A DNA stretch of 64,000 bases, from contig OX326959.1 in assembly GCA_946800325.1 (NCBI GenBank), forward strand, positions 27,704,615 through 27,768,614, in the 5' to 3' direction. The notes below the pieces were generated by a model. The model saw only the letters and a list, made by a program, of their open reading frames with translations, had not been told where the DNA came from and did no database searches. Both the position numbers and the translations under genes were made by a program. This DNA is from Luzula sylvatica. Its lineage: Eukaryota > Streptophyta > Magnoliopsida > Poales > Juncaceae. Of the stretch, positions 1-12,056 are shown piece after piece; positions within the stretch are counted from its first letter, which is position 1, and every line of letters starts with the position of its first letter.

Positions 1-498
1 GCCATATATGCATACACATAGAACTGGTGCTATCGAATATTTCTATAATTTAATAAATAATAAATTCATATTAAACTATTATAAAAAAATAGAAAATGTT
101 AAAAATAAATAATACATAAATATTAAAATATTATAATAAATAATATATTGGTATTAAAATATTATTTTCAACATTTATTAATATTTTTGTCTTATTTTTA
201 TAATTGATTTTATTTATTTACCTTTATTTGATTGATTTGTTTTTTTTTTATAATTTTACCAACACAATTTTTCTTTAGTCAAACAGACTGACTTACCTGT
301 CTGTCCTTTCAAAATTTAGAATAGAAGCAATTGGAGGATCCAGTAATTCGTACCGAATTATACATGTCTAATTTGTTTCTTGTTCCCACTATTTTTGGCC
401 TATGCATTTTTCCACCCTACAAACGAAACTGACATGTTTAAAAAAAATCTATGAATGACGTTCTCTCTTGCACTATAAATATAAGGGAAATTATACCT
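1..498. other. AT-rich intergenic DNA
   Basis: No gene, RNA gene or transposon end is recognisable here. The sequence is AT-rich with poly-A and poly-T runs. The last 20 bases form the outer flank of the MITE that follows. Confidence 0.6.
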
Positions 499-772
499 TG
501 CCCCCAAAACCCATCACCACACTCACGATTCCAATACTTTTTCTTTTTTTTGGGTTGGGTGTTAATCTCCAACTCCAATTTGCACCTCATTCTCTCTCCA
601 AATTAATTAATGTTTCGAATTAACAGTTAATTGTAAGTAAATTAACACCTCATATTAGTACCTAATAATTCATTAATTCAATTAACAGTTAATTCGAAGT
701 ATTGTTAATCGAGTGGGTAATTTTTGGGAGATGGATAAGATATCAAGGATGTGGTGATGGGTTTGGGGGGCA
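499..772. mobile_element. Foldback MITE with C-run/G-run arms
   Basis: The ends form a 22-bp inverted repeat with one mismatch (499-520 against 751-772, starting TGCCCCC and ending GGGGGGCA). The inside contains mirrored AATTAACAGTTAATT-like blocks, so the whole unit can fold on itself. It has no coding capacity. The same type of unit recurs at 44760-45092, and a fragment lies at 49500-49690. I could not define a target duplication or superfamily. Confidence 0.65.
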
Positions 773-1859
773 CAGTAAATGGCCTCTAAATATAACTAGT
801 TTTATGAATTATGATAGATCAATTAATGAATTTAAATCAACCATTAAGCGGATCGATTACTCAATATTTCTTTGGCTGTAAGTTTCTAAAATAATTAAAT
901 TTGTTGATACATTTCTAGATTTTTAATTTTTGTTCAATATTACGGGTGTTTCACTAATTAGAGATCTGGGATCCAAATTTCACTGAAAAATAGGAAAGTT
1001 TTTATTTTTCTTTATTTTTGCTTTAAAATATTTCTCCAGTGAGAAAGTTAAAAGATGTTCCGAAAAATGGTGTTTATATTATTCTGAAACTCTTTGAAAA
1101 TATGTGTTTTGGTATATTTCTCCAATGAGAAAGTTTTTATTTCTAATATGTGTCTGTTTATTCACACTTTTGTGTTTTGATATATTTTTAACATCATAAT
1201 TTTTTGAATATTTTAAAAAAACTTCTATCTTTTTGAAAATTCCAAAAATCCCTTCTACCAGACTTTTATTTCCAAATACCTCTTTATGGGTTATATTATT
1301 TTTTTTTTTACCAAAATACTCTTATGCTTTCATATGTAGTAAGTACAAAAATATTTTTGTTATTTTTTTAATTTTATTAATTAAAAAAAAAATCATAAAC
1401 ATTTCTTAACATGTAGAAATTTCAAAATTTTTTTTTGGTTAAATGTTGTGTTTATATAACTTTAATATTTCATTTATTATTTATGAAAAACTAACATTCG
1501 ATAGGTCCATAATGAATCAATGTTCATATAATTTTAACATTAGTTAGCTTATACGGACCACGTTCAAATGAAGAACCGACTAACTTAAATATTTTGATAA
1601 AGATCAAATGATCAACATTAACATGACAACGTGACTTTCTCTGAAAGCAAGAATTTTTTTAGAATTATTATATTAATAATTCTTTGGAGAACTGTACGAT
1701 TAATAATTATTGATGAATTTTTTGTTAATCAAATAGTGACCATTTAATTAATATTTATTGGATCAAATTATTTTTAGTGAATCAAATGTTGATCAATTAA
1801 TCAAGTATTGACCACTTAATTAATATTTAGTATTGACTACTTAATAAATAAGATATAAT
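773..1859. other. AT-rich intergenic DNA
   Basis: No coding or RNA feature is supported. A short phrase around TTTCTCCAGTGAGAAAG occurs twice, near 1030 and 1115. The sequence is otherwise AT-rich and unremarkable. Confidence 0.55.
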
Positions 1860-2380
1860 GTGTTTACATATATTGTTCTTTACCCAAGACCACTAGGATT
1901 CACTTTCAAAAGGGAAACAATAATATCCTTTACAGAAGGACAATTTTGTAATCTGCCTAACCAATTTTTTTTTGTTTCATATGAAGGCTTTAATCCTTAC
2001 AGTTTCTCTAGTGACACTAGAAAAATCAGAGACTTTATACAATTTTTAAAAGAAATTGATTGTCGGTAAGTATGTAATTTTTTTGGGATTTCTTTCAATT
2101 TTTTTTAAAATCTCTTTCAAAATTTTAAATTCTCTCAATATATTATCTAATGATTGTGTATGTTTTTGTTTTTGTTTTTCAGACTGCTCTTTCGGCACTA
2201 TGGAACGAACAAAAGATAACTCTAACATCCCGTCGATGACAAAGTTCACGAGCACCTCGAATGTGACGATATACAGGTAAATATATTTGAGTATAACAAT
2301 ATTTTTCTGCAATCATGATATTTTCTCTATTGGATTGTTTTCCAAAATCCATGTTCCTTCTTTCTTGACAGATCAAAAAT
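1860..2380 (+). other. Possible spliced leader of the F-box pseudogene
   Basis: Two candidate introns lie upstream of the F-box ATG. A donor at about 2067 (GTAAGT) pairs with a pyrimidine-rich acceptor ending at 2182. A second donor at 2277 (GTAAAT) pairs with an acceptor ending at 2371. This leaves a possible exon at 2183-2276, and the next exon begins at 2372, nine bases before the ATG at 2381. The ATG inside 2183-2276 opens a reading frame that stops just after the second splice, so it would be an upstream ORF and not the protein start. The upstream open stretch 1860-2069 has no family resemblance I recognise. This is a splice-signal reading only. Confidence 0.35.
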
Positions 2381-3526
2381 ATGATGATTTTGTGGTCTGA
2401 ACTTCCAGAAGATATTTATGGAGAAATTCTTGATAAAATAGATTGTTGTAGAGCTTTTGTAAATTCGAGTTTAGTTTGCAAATTATGGAGCTCAATTACT
2501 CAGAAAATGAACTCTCGTCTCCCTTACAACCTCTCCAGATATCATTTCTCGCCAAGAGAGAATCCCCTCCCCATGCTCCTCCAACCCGGTCGAGAAGGTG
2601 AGAAGATGCATTATTTGTACAGTATCAACGAACAAAAGATATATGGCGGACTTCATATACCCGAAATAACTAATAAATGGATATTCGGTACGGCGTATGG
2701 TTGATTAGTCATCCTTGATTTTAATGATTCGCAAATAAAATTGTTGAATCCCTTAAGTAGAGTGCAAATATCTTTACCTCCCATTAATGATACTTTAATG
2801 ATACTTCGATCTGCATATAGATTTGTCATATCCTCCGACCCATTGGTTAATCGCTGCTTAATTTTTGCATACTTCGATCACAGCACAAAATTGTGGTATT
2901 GTCGAATTGGAGATAAGAGGTGGACACAGTTCAAACTGCCCTCGGAACATTGTATTAATGATATGATATTGTACAAAGGCGCGTTGTATGTTATTAATAT
3001 CTTCGGCATGCTTTGGTCAATTCAAATAAATCCGAATGATGATAAGGTGACCATGGTTGCGAAGCGGTTAATGTTTCAAACAAGATCACATTATCTCGTG
3101 GAATCGAATGGAAATTTATTACTTGTTGTTGAAAGGCTTACAAAATTAGAAACCGATAAAAAGGTTAAAGTATATCAGTTAGTTGATTCTCAAATTGATT
3201 ATTTTGAATATTATCCGATAGGAGGAGAATTACGAGAGCACATTGTCAGGAAAATTTGGAAAGAAATCAAAAGTTTAGATGGACGAATGCTTTTTATTGA
3301 CAATAATGGAGGTTGTTCATCCAGGGATCCAAGTTTATATTGTAAAAAGTTGAAGGGAAATTGTATTTACTTTGCGGATATCTATGAATGGATACCGGCA
3401 TTCATATTTAAACGTCCCCATGATATTGGCGTGTATCACATGAAAAGTGGGAAAATAAATTATTTGGCCGGCCTGGGTGAATCATCTTCCCAAATGCCAG
3501 CAATTTGGTTTTCGTCCAATCCATGA
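2381..3526 (+). pseudogene. F-box/DUF295 (KIB1-4-type) gene broken by one nonsense codon
   Basis: One frame runs from ATG 2381 to the stop at 3526 (382 codons), interrupted only by TGA at 2702-2704 (codon 108). An F-box lies at about residues 4-45 (WSELPEDIYGEIL, then a CxxW-type VCKLWSSI segment). The part after the stop carries DUF295/KIB1-4 beta-propeller features: LNPLSRVQISLPP, then GDKRWTQFKLP followed by MILYKGALYVINIFG, and a C-terminal PAIWF. In this family the position after the stop is usually part of a G-W-L segment, so the TGA probably replaced TGG (Trp). F-box proteins of this class act as substrate adaptors in SCF ubiquitin ligases. The N-terminal fragment would keep the F-box but lose the substrate domain. 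No frameshifts are seen, so inactivation looks recent. A sequencing error at one base is the main alternative. Confidence 0.82.
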
Positions 3527-4286
3527 TAAAGAAGTACCAAAGACAATTTTTGTCAAAGAATTGTAACTGTTCTTTTATAAAATGACCAGGTTACAAAAAT
3601 AATATTGTTGAAAATCAAAACAAAAATTGTTATATTCTCACAAGAAGCCATGAAATTGCAAATTATACCGGACACTAAATCTTTGACAACTGCAGTACTT
3701 TTGATCCAATGGTTTGAATTAATATGGATGACTCGTCGTATCAATAAATGTGAATATATTACAAAATAAATTAAATATTTTTTGTTGAGTTAGTAAGTTG
3801 ATTTTGTGTAATATTGAAATAGTGTTTCTCCTCTTATAGGAAATTGTCTGTGAAAATATATGTCAAAACATAAAAAGGTGTACCAAATAGCACGAAAACA
3901 ATTTTTTTACATACTTGAGATTAAAAATCTGTTATTATTTATAATTTATTATTATTATTTTTTTAAATTATGAATTAAAAATTTGTTGTTATTTGTATTA
4001 GTAGAATACTAGCGCTATGCGACGAGCATGTTAATTATATTTTTTCATTGTAATATAAAATACATATTTATATGATTATATTGATAATATCATCTATAAT
4101 AAAATTATTTGAACTTATCTATTTATTTTTTTTGCTTAAAAAACCCGTAGGCTTATATACATTAAAGTCATACAATTCAATTACAATAGTTAGCGTAGTA
4201 GAAATCAACATGACTAAATAAGATCGGTCACTTGAGACTTTCAAGGACCTTACAATAAACTAACTCTATATCCTATTGCATAAACT
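3527..4286. other. AT-rich 3' flank of the F-box pseudogene
   Basis: No further gene is supported. The first 200 bases could hold the 3' untranslated region of the F-box pseudogene. The rest is AT-rich with no recognisable repeat ends. Confidence 0.5.
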
Positions 4287-4742
4287 CTAATACAAAAAAA
4301 TAAAAAATCTCGAAATAAAATAAATTTTCTTCACAATTTGCTTCATAAATATGGCATCGAGAACAATGCTTAAACCTCGGTTTCTTGAAGACTCCAAAGA
4401 GTATAATGACGCTCTTAATAATTGTGAATCGAGAAAAAGTTGGTTGATTGAGTTTAGCGGAGGAAATGAGAGCGAATCGATTAAAACGAGAAAGAATGGT
4501 CCCTCGAAATCAAAGCTCGACATGGACGCCACTTCCGATCTCGACCCCACCTTGTCGTCAGATTTCAAATCCACAATTTCATCCAGTGGGTTAGAGTTTT
4601 CCTCAATGGAGTTGGACCGGGTTCGAAGGGAATTGGATAGAAGGAAATTGAGTGGGAATGTAAACGTGATTCTTCCATTAAAGAGTGGAGTCGAAACTTG
4701 AGCTGAGCAATGAAAGAGTGAGCGGTGTATGGATATAGCCAT
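4287..4742. other. Unassigned open stretch, both strands open
   Basis: Both strands carry an open frame. The plus frame 4351-4701 (ATG, 116 codons) is Ser/Glu/Lys-rich and charged. The minus frame 4742-4287 (151 codons) starts with a Ser/Arg-rich segment that resembles an organelle transit peptide. Neither shows a domain I recognise and neither has clear splice signals. Base composition is less AT-rich than the flanks, so this may be a gene or a captured gene fragment. The strand cannot be decided by eye. Confidence 0.2.
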
Positions 4743-5804
4743 TATGGCGGGTATGCGACGCGATTAGAGCTAGGACTTCACGGTGTTGTCGCCAAGAAAT
4801 AGTATTTCGCCACTCCCCCACTAATAATCACTTGATTCCAATAACCACTTCTAAAAGGCCGCTATTTTGTCCAGCCAAAGGAAATTGACGCGCAATTGAA
4901 ACGGGACTATGGAAGAAAGGGGAAATGGGGCTTAATCGGAGTCGGAATTAAGCAATCCTAGTTGAGAACCCTAATCAGGAACCCGGGTGGAGTCACCCTT
5001 TGGATGTTGTCGGAGAAGAAGGAATACGCACACCGTGCACGCTTGGTCTCGGTAAGAAATTGGATTGAAAATTGAGAGAAGCTTGGTCTCGGCAATGTCA
5101 GGGCGACCAGCGATTGCTCAAATATTTGACTAGGGTTTCGATTGCTCAAATTGAGGTGATTCAGTAAAAATTGAAAACCCTAATCAAATATCGAAAACCC
5201 TACTCGGAGCAGCGAAGGCGTGAGACGGCGAGAAAAGAGCGAAAAAGAGTGAAAAAGAATATGTATATCGGTTCAGTAATTGTCAGTGCAAAAAAGATTA
5301 TTGATTGGGGTCCAATCGGAATCAGTGCCCCTGTTTCAGTAGCTCTCAGTGTGAAAGATCGAAAATCCACAAGCTACACCATCACTGTCCCTGCTCGGTT
5401 AGAAGCGGTTTTTGAGAGGGTCCGATCGGAATCAGCGATTTTGGTTCAGTAACTGTCAGAGGGGGTCCAATCAGAATCGGCTTCAGAGAGAAGAAACGTC
5501 CCGAGGCAATGTCGAAAACTAGGGTTAGAGCATCGGTTAGGGATAAAGAAGGGAAAAAACGCACCAATTGTGCACGGTCACTGTCACTACGGTCACTGTC
5601 ACGGAGCAATGTCGAAAATTAGGGTTAGAGCGTCGGTTTCAGAGGAAAAGGGAGCTGTGCGGAACGAAGGCGGAGGCGGAAGGCTTGTCAATGAAGTGAC
5701 CACGACGGTGGCCGAGGCCGTCGGGGACCGGCGATCGATGAAGATCGTTGAAGTGCGTCGGTTTCAGAGAAGAACGTCGGTTTTGAACTTATCTATTTAT
5801 GATT
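4743..5804. other. Low-copy stretch with repeated short phrases
   Basis: This is GC-richer than its surroundings and has no convincing ORF. It contains internal near-repeats: GGTCCAATCGGAATCAG-like phrases near 5310, 5420 and 5465, and an AATGTCGAAAA-TAGGGTTAGAGC phrase near 5507 and 5607. This could be the 5' part of a decayed gene or the inside of the CACTA-type element that borders it. No function is assigned. Confidence 0.3.
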
Positions 5805-6030
5805 CACTACAAAAAGACATCGTATTGGATACCACCAAATATTATTGGATACCATCCCGTATCCAATACTCAATTATTAGATACCGTCCTCTAGCCAATA
5901 GTAATTATGGTATGTAATATTCACATTTTTAGAGATCACATTGGTATCTAATAATATGTGGTATCCAATTATATTATTGGATACCAGATTTATTATTAGC
6001 TACCAAATATGTGGTAAACAATACTATTTT
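5805..6030 (+). mobile_element. CACTA-type terminus with subterminal repeats
   Basis: CACTACAAAAAGA at 5805 matches the usual CACTA/En-Spm end. It is followed by clustered subterminal repeats, ATTGGATACC and the inverted GGTATCCAAT or GGTATCTAAT, several times between 5825 and 6000. If this is a left end, the element extends to the right, but I find no matching right end. It may be a solo or truncated terminus. The insertion boundary and target duplication are undefined. Confidence 0.45.
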
Positions 6031-7687
6031 TTTTTAATTAAATAATGTTTTGTGTATTGATATATATATGAAATATGAAATAATATTTTAGTTAGTTATA
6101 AAAATATAAAATTAAAATAACAGATGGGTAAATAATTGAATACATTATTGACGAAGGCTTGTTCGATTATTGGTGAGGGCTACCATATATTGTGTATATT
6201 ATTCTTGACTTATGTTATAAATATAATATGGCATATTTAGTTGAGATTAATTACGACTCCAAAATTCATGAGGTCAATACTCAAGTATCTATTTTTTGGT
6301 TCTTTGTAATTTTATTAATTTGTATATGATTTATTCGTAGTTGTAATCTTGTTTAATAAAATAACAATAATCATTATATTTTGTAAACCTTAAAATATCT
6401 AATATTTACATACAAAAAATGTCAATATTTTCATATAAAAATACAAATATTATTGCCCAATCATTACAAAATTTTTGTAAGCTCTTATCAAAAAAATATT
6501 GTTCTATTACTCTTACTCATAACGCGTTTGATAGTTCTTAGAAGAAAACTATAACTACGTGATGAATGAATAAATGTTTCGACTAAATTATATTTTGAAC
6601 CTTTTTTTATGAAATTAAAAATATATGTTAAAATATCTTTTAATACATTTTTATTTGTTAATTTTATGAGAAATGTTTTTTTTTTAATATAAATCGTGAA
6701 TACAAATTTCGGGCTGCATAGTTTCATCTTAAAGTTTATTATATCTTGAATGTGAATTATGTACAAGTATTTGAAAAAAAACATATCATATAACACAATG
6801 CAAAATGCACGTTAATATAGTTTTATCTTTATGACATATTGCAGTGAATGGTAATTTGTTGACTCAATGGATCCATAGTATAATAGGTTGAGTATGAGAC
6901 ACAAAAACATATGTTACGAGAGAAATTGTGGATTTGATGTTATTTGACATTAATGAATGGATGGTATATGAATATTTTTCATTTATTATCCAAAAAAAAT
7001 GATATTGTGTTAGTATTTGATTAGCAATCAATTTCACAAATCATGACCTCCTATTTGATTATTTCAATACCAATATAAATTTCAACGGCAACAAGTGTAA
7101 ATGTGTTTTATAATTATTACGCCCTTTTCGATACTAATTTGCTTCGAATATATTATTTTCAACGTCGACACGTTACATTTGAGCGATAATACATCATTTT
7201 GAGGTGCCAATATATCGAGCATGAATACATCAATTTTAATACCAATATTTTTTTATGTGTTCACTAAATATATATTTGTGTTCCGACATATTATTTCCAT
7301 AGCCCGTGTATTGTTTTTTGTGATAATATCTTTTTGTGGCAAAATATTGTTTAAATATATTTAATGCTTACATATTGTTTTCGGCCGTGATACACTGATA
7401 TATTTATTTTGGGTCATATACATAATTTTGTGTTATATATTAGTTTTAGTATCCATATATTATTTAATATTTTTTACTTCTCCCATTAATTTGCTAGTTA
7501 TTGGCGTGTTGTACTATTATTATATGAAAAAGACTTTATCATACACCTTGAACTAAGTAAAATGTCATTGTCAAGTGAATGTAAAAAAAACCTTTTAACG
7601 CGTGAAATAATATTGCACCTCTTTGCATTAAAAATTGTTACTCTCTCTTGTCATGTCACCACGTTAGACTAACAAATTTATATATTA
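6031..7687. other. AT-rich intergenic DNA
   Basis: No gene or element end is supported. The open stretch on the minus strand at 6488-6796 is low-complexity and not credible as a gene. Confidence 0.55.
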
Positions 7688-9043
7688 CTAGCTTTCTCGC
7701 CGCGCAATTGCGCGGAGGTCTTCAGTCTATCATGATTTTATTTTTCTCAATACGTAATTAGATTCTACATTTTTTTTATCTGATTGTACACACATAAAAA
7801 AAAATCTATCTTTTTGTAAATTTCAAAAAAACTGATCCTCTACCAAACTTTTATTTCCTAATACTCTTATAAATGATCTTAAAAACAAACGGACAAAAAT
7901 ACCCTTCTATTTTCAAATTTAATAATTAAAAATATATTTTTGTTATTTTTTATTAATTTTATTACTTTTAAGAAAATTCATAAACATTTTTAACATGCAG
8001 TGATTACAAAAAAAAATATAATAATTACAAATTGAGTTTATATAATTTTAATATTTCATTTATTATGTTTGAAAAAATAACATTGGATAATAATAAAATA
8101 AACAATAATAAATAAACATCTTGAAAATATATTGATAGAAAAATATCGGTTTAAACATCTGGTTTTTTTTTATTTTCATTCTCTTTTTATTTATTTCTTT
8201 AATAGTTTCATGATATTTTATTTTTCAAATATTTGGAATGTGTTTTTGTAATATTGTTGTTCGTTTTATTATTATTTTAAGTCAGTTTTGCAAAGAAAAA
8301 AATGCAAATGTCAAAATGTTAAAATTATGTAAATAAAATATATAATAACTTTTTTAAAATTATTATATGGTACCAAAATTTAGGACTTTATTAACATTAT
8401 TAAAAAATAACATGTCCATATGTAAATTATTAAAATTTGATGACATGGAGCAACCAAATGAGAGAAATTTTTTTAACTTTATACATATACAAAATGTAAA
8501 TTAAAACTAAAAAGGACCAACATATAAATAAAAAAGACCGAAATATAAATTAAAATGTAAAAAAGGACTGAAATGTAAATAAAAAATACCAAAATGTTAA
8601 TAAAAAGGACCAAAATATAAACTTAAATTAAAAAGGACCAAAATATAAATAAAAAGGACCAAAATGTAAATTCAAAAATGTAAAAAAGGACCGAAACGTA
8701 AATTTTTAAAGTAAAAAAGACCAAAATGTAAATAAAAAGGACAAAAACGTAATTTTTTAAACTAAAAAGGACCAAAATGTAAATTAATTTTTTTTTTTTT
8801 TACAAAAAAGCCCCTGATAACTTGGCCTCATGTATGAGCTCTATTTCTTCCAACTTTATACATAAGTACCAAAATGTAAAGTTTTAAAGTAAAAAGGACC
8901 AAAATGTAAATAAAAAGGACAAAAATGTAATTTTTTAAACTAAAAAGGACCAAAATATAAATTAATTTTTTTTTTTTTACAAAAAAGCCCCTGATGACGT
9001 GGCCTCATGTATGAGCTCCATTTCTTCCAACTTTATACATAAG
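7688..9043 (-). mobile_element. Non-autonomous Helitron (minus strand)
   Basis: Read on the minus strand, a GC-rich hairpin built on CCGCGCAATTGCGCGG ends a few bases before CTAG (7688-7691) followed by T. This is the Helitron 3' signature of hairpin plus CTRR inserted between A and T. The 5' end is placed by homology to the neighbouring copy: both start (minus strand) with a TTATGTATAAAGTT segment. The inside consists of an AT-rich part and a tandem minisatellite. There is no Rep/helicase ORF, so any movement would depend on a helper element. A block of about 65 bp (8805-8870) is repeated at 8980-9043, so the 5' region is internally duplicated. Confidence 0.6.
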
Positions 9044-9770
9044 CTAGCTTTATCCCCGCGCAATTGCGCGGGATGTTTTTTATATAGTTATTCAAATAGA
9101 ATTAACGTGTGTGCGAATTAACGCGCATGCGTTTGAACTAAATTAATCTAATCATGACATATTTGCAAATATCATGATGTCAATACATGCATAAGGTTCA
9201 TGAAATTAGTCTATCACGGATATTATTTTCTCATATAATTTGTATAAATAACATTTGTTCAGGTGCTTCTAAAATCAATTAATATAATCATGACATATTC
9301 GCAAATTTTAATATGTATGTAAAATAGGAAAAAAAAAGACCAAATGTAAAAAAAGATCAAAATGTAAAATAAGAAAAAGGATAAAATTGTAAAAATGGAC
9401 CGAAATATAAATAAAAGGACCAAAATGTAAAAATGGACCGAAATATAAATAAAAGGACCAAAATATAAATTAAAACAAAAAATGACCAAAATGTAAAATA
9501 AGAAAAAGGATCAAAATATAAAAAAGGACCGAAATGTATTTTAAAAAGGACCAAAATATAAATAAAAATGACCGAAATATAAATTAAAACTAAAAAGGAC
9601 CAAAATATAAAAAAGGACCAAAATGTAAAATAAGAAAAAGGATCGAAATGTAAAAAAGGACCATAATGTAATTTAAAAAGGATCAAAATGTAAATAAAAA
9701 GGACCAAAATATAAATTTTAAAACTAAAAAGGACCAAAACGTAAATAAAAAGGACCAAAATGTAAATTAA
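8505..9770. repeat. Helitron-internal minisatellite, AAAAGGACCAAAATGTAAAT-like units
   Basis: Units of about 17-20 bases built around AAAAGGACCAAAATGTAAAT recur many times in three blocks (about 8505-8790, 8875-8965 and 9320-9770). The units vary mainly at GACC(A/G)AAA(T/C)(G/A)TAAA. The array produces a long minus-strand open frame rich in Phe, Leu and Ile, which is an artefact of the repeat and not a membrane protein gene. Confidence 0.8.
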
Positions 9771-9849
9771 AAATTATTTTTTTACACAAAGGCCCTTGAT
9801 GACGTGGAGGCCTAGAATTGCAAGAAATTTCTTAACTTTATACATAAGA
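9044..9849 (-). mobile_element. Non-autonomous Helitron (minus strand), abutting the previous one
   Basis: The minus-strand 3' end has a perfect hairpin, CCCGCGCAATTGCGCGGG, then GATAAAG and CTAG (9044-9047). The minus-strand 5' end reads TCTTATGTATAAAG (from 9849), the TC start expected of Helitrons. The element is about 806 bp and non-coding. It directly abuts the copy at 7688-9043, head to tail. Sequence at about 9125-9300 is the reverse complement of phrases in the plus-strand array at 39.5-41.5 kb, so these belong to one family. Confidence 0.65.
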
Positions 9850-10019
9850 TATAATTTATTTTAACTACGATAAAGATAACAGTCCTTACAAATTGTTACT
9901 CTCTCTTTGCATTAAAAATTGTTACTCTCTCCGCCAAGCACAAAACGCCAAGGGCTTATCTCGACGGCGGACCATCGAGGAGCGATTAATCGCCGATTAA
10001 TCGGCCGCCAAGACTGATT
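9850..10019. other. Spacer between Helitron and satellite
   Basis: A phrase TTTGCATTAAAAATTGTTAC (near 9905) also occurs near 7620, on the other side of the Helitron pair. This suggests local duplication of host sequence before or during the insertions. Confidence 0.35.
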
Positions 10020-10497
10020 TCTGGAACACTGGTGTTAGTCTTCCATTACGGAGTATTTTGAGGACAACATGAAAATGAGTATTTTTCTCGTGTTACATTT
10101 CATTTTTGACATTGTTCAGAAAATAGGATAATTCATTTGTTTTGAAGGTGTCAGACTTTAGCATTTAAAATTTTTTTATTAAAAAATATAAATATGTGTG
10201 TCTTAGTCTTCTTTTACGAAGTATTTTGAGGACAACATGCAAATTGAGCAGTTACTCGTGTTAACTTCATTTTTAAATTTGTTAAGAAAATCTGATAATC
10301 GCCTTTAATTGAAGGTGTGTTAGACTTCACTTTTTATGTTTTGAAGAATTTTTAAAAAAATAGAAGTTTATGTATGTTAGTCTTCGATTACAGAATATTT
10401 TTAGGACAACATGAAAAATGAGTACTTCGCTCGTGTTACACTTAAATTTTGACATTTTGTAGAAATAAGAATAATTCATTTGTTCTGAATGTATTAG

Positions 10498-12056
10498 TGA
10501 TGAGTGTGAATATGATAGGGTTTTACGCACTCATCTGGACTTAAAACATTTTAGAAATTGTACTAAATGAACTCTTAAACGTTAAAATACTAACAAAACC
10601 ACGAGAATTGCTCGTTGGCATCTTGTTTGAGTATATTTGCAGATTTATGTACAATACATGATAAAAAAAGGCCTCTAGAAGTGAAGAAATGCAAGTATCG
10701 AGGGTCTCGGCACCGTTCCAAGCTTTCACAGTGCAAAACAAGCCAAAATCGCAATTATTGTTGGAAGATCAAAAAATGGAAAGAAGCTGCAGAATCTCAG
10801 AATTTGGCAAGTAATAAAATGGCCATATCTTTTGATTGGTAACTCCAAATTTGGTGATTCAAGTTGCCATAACTTTAGGAAGGAATCCTCTAAAAGATTG
10901 CATAATTCACACCTCATATTTCGTGGCCCAGACCCTGATATGGGCCCATTTTCGACAGCTATGTATGTTGTGACCTAACCCTAGCCGTCGACTATAAAAG
11001 GCTACGCTGTCTTTACTAGGGTTACCTTTTCATCTTCTATTTTCATCCTTTCACCAGCCACCATCCACCTCTCATCCTCCTTTTTCTCCACTCGCCTCAT
11101 ACACCTTTTCGCAGCCGTCAACCATCGAAGAAGATCACGTCGATTAGGAGCCGGAGTTTACGAAGAAGAAGACGTTCGTCAACAAATCGGTTAACTCTTT
11201 CTCGTGTTTAGTTTTATGATGTATTTGATATTTAGATTTGTTTTGTTGTCGAACATGAGTAGCTAAACATTTATCTAGGGTTTAGGGTTCATTAGTACTT
11301 GCGATGTTTTGGTAGTATTATATGCTTTGTTTCTTTCATATTTGATTTGTGTTTTGTGCCTTGATATTACTCGTCTTAATTAGCCGTTTGTACGCGTTTA
11401 GGCCAGCCTAAGTGACATAGGTTAGGACATCCTTGACTAAGTAGAGAGAGTGAACGTTTAGGATTGTTTAAGCCCTCAAATAAACCAGTCAAACCAAGTA
11501 ATTAAGATCATTTTAGGTTAACCTTGCGAAGCGAGAGCGGAGTGAGAAACCAAATTGTAAATGCACAAACTTGGACCGTTGTATTCTAAGAACATTGGTA
11601 CACGTCACCCACGAGATTATAGGATTATCATACAGCGTAACGGGTCTTTCTTAGGCATAGTCAGCGAGAGCAATAGTGTTTAGGTTGGATACGTCTAGTC
11701 GCGAGCGAGAGCCGGTCTAGGAAGAATAGGATAACACCTCCACCAAAGTCAGATTTCGAGAGAGCGTTTAGCAACCTTTAGAACACACCAAATAATCCAA
11801 GTAGAATCCGAACACCCTAGAGTCCTCTCCTATACTAAAAAACCCTTTCTTTTCCGTTAAAATCTGTCCCGAATCAACCAACAAACCTCAGTTTTAGATC
11901 GAGTCGAATTGTGAATCAGAAGTCGCCCCTAGTACTCAACCCTCTCTGTGGATCGATCCCTAACGTACTCAACGAATACCATGCGCTTGTGGTTCAATTA
12001 GAGTCATTTAGGGTTTTAAATGTTGAAAAACCCTGCTTAAACTTAAATACGTAACA
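10498..12056 (+). mobile_element. Solo LTR with 5-bp target duplication ATTAG
   Basis: The unit starts TGATGAGTG and ends GTAACA, with ATTAG on both sides (10493-10497 and 12057-12061). It interrupts a satellite unit. At 1559 bp it holds a promoter-like core (TATAAAAG at 10993-11000), a pyrimidine-rich leader and no internal domain. This is what remains after recombination between two LTRs. A short inverted repeat (GATGAGTG and CACTCATC) sits at its 5' end. The family is not identified, although a Ty3/gypsy-type LTR is plausible. Confidence 0.8.
10993..11000 (+). promoter_or_regulatory. TATA box of the solo LTR
   Basis: TATAAAAG lies in a GC-richer context and is followed by a CT-rich leader (11020-11110) typical of LTR transcription starts. 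It is inferred to be the U3/R promoter of the lost retrotransposon and could still drive outward transcription to the right. Confidence 0.5.

Noticed and set aside
1860..2312. Several overlapping short frames on both strands upstream of the F-box gene
   Set aside because: They overlap each other and include splice-signal sequence. They are better explained as leader exons and introns.
9259..9758. Minus-strand Phe/Leu/Ile-rich frames that look like membrane proteins
   Set aside because: They arise from the AAAAGGACCAAAATGTAAAT minisatellite inside a Helitron. There is no family motif.
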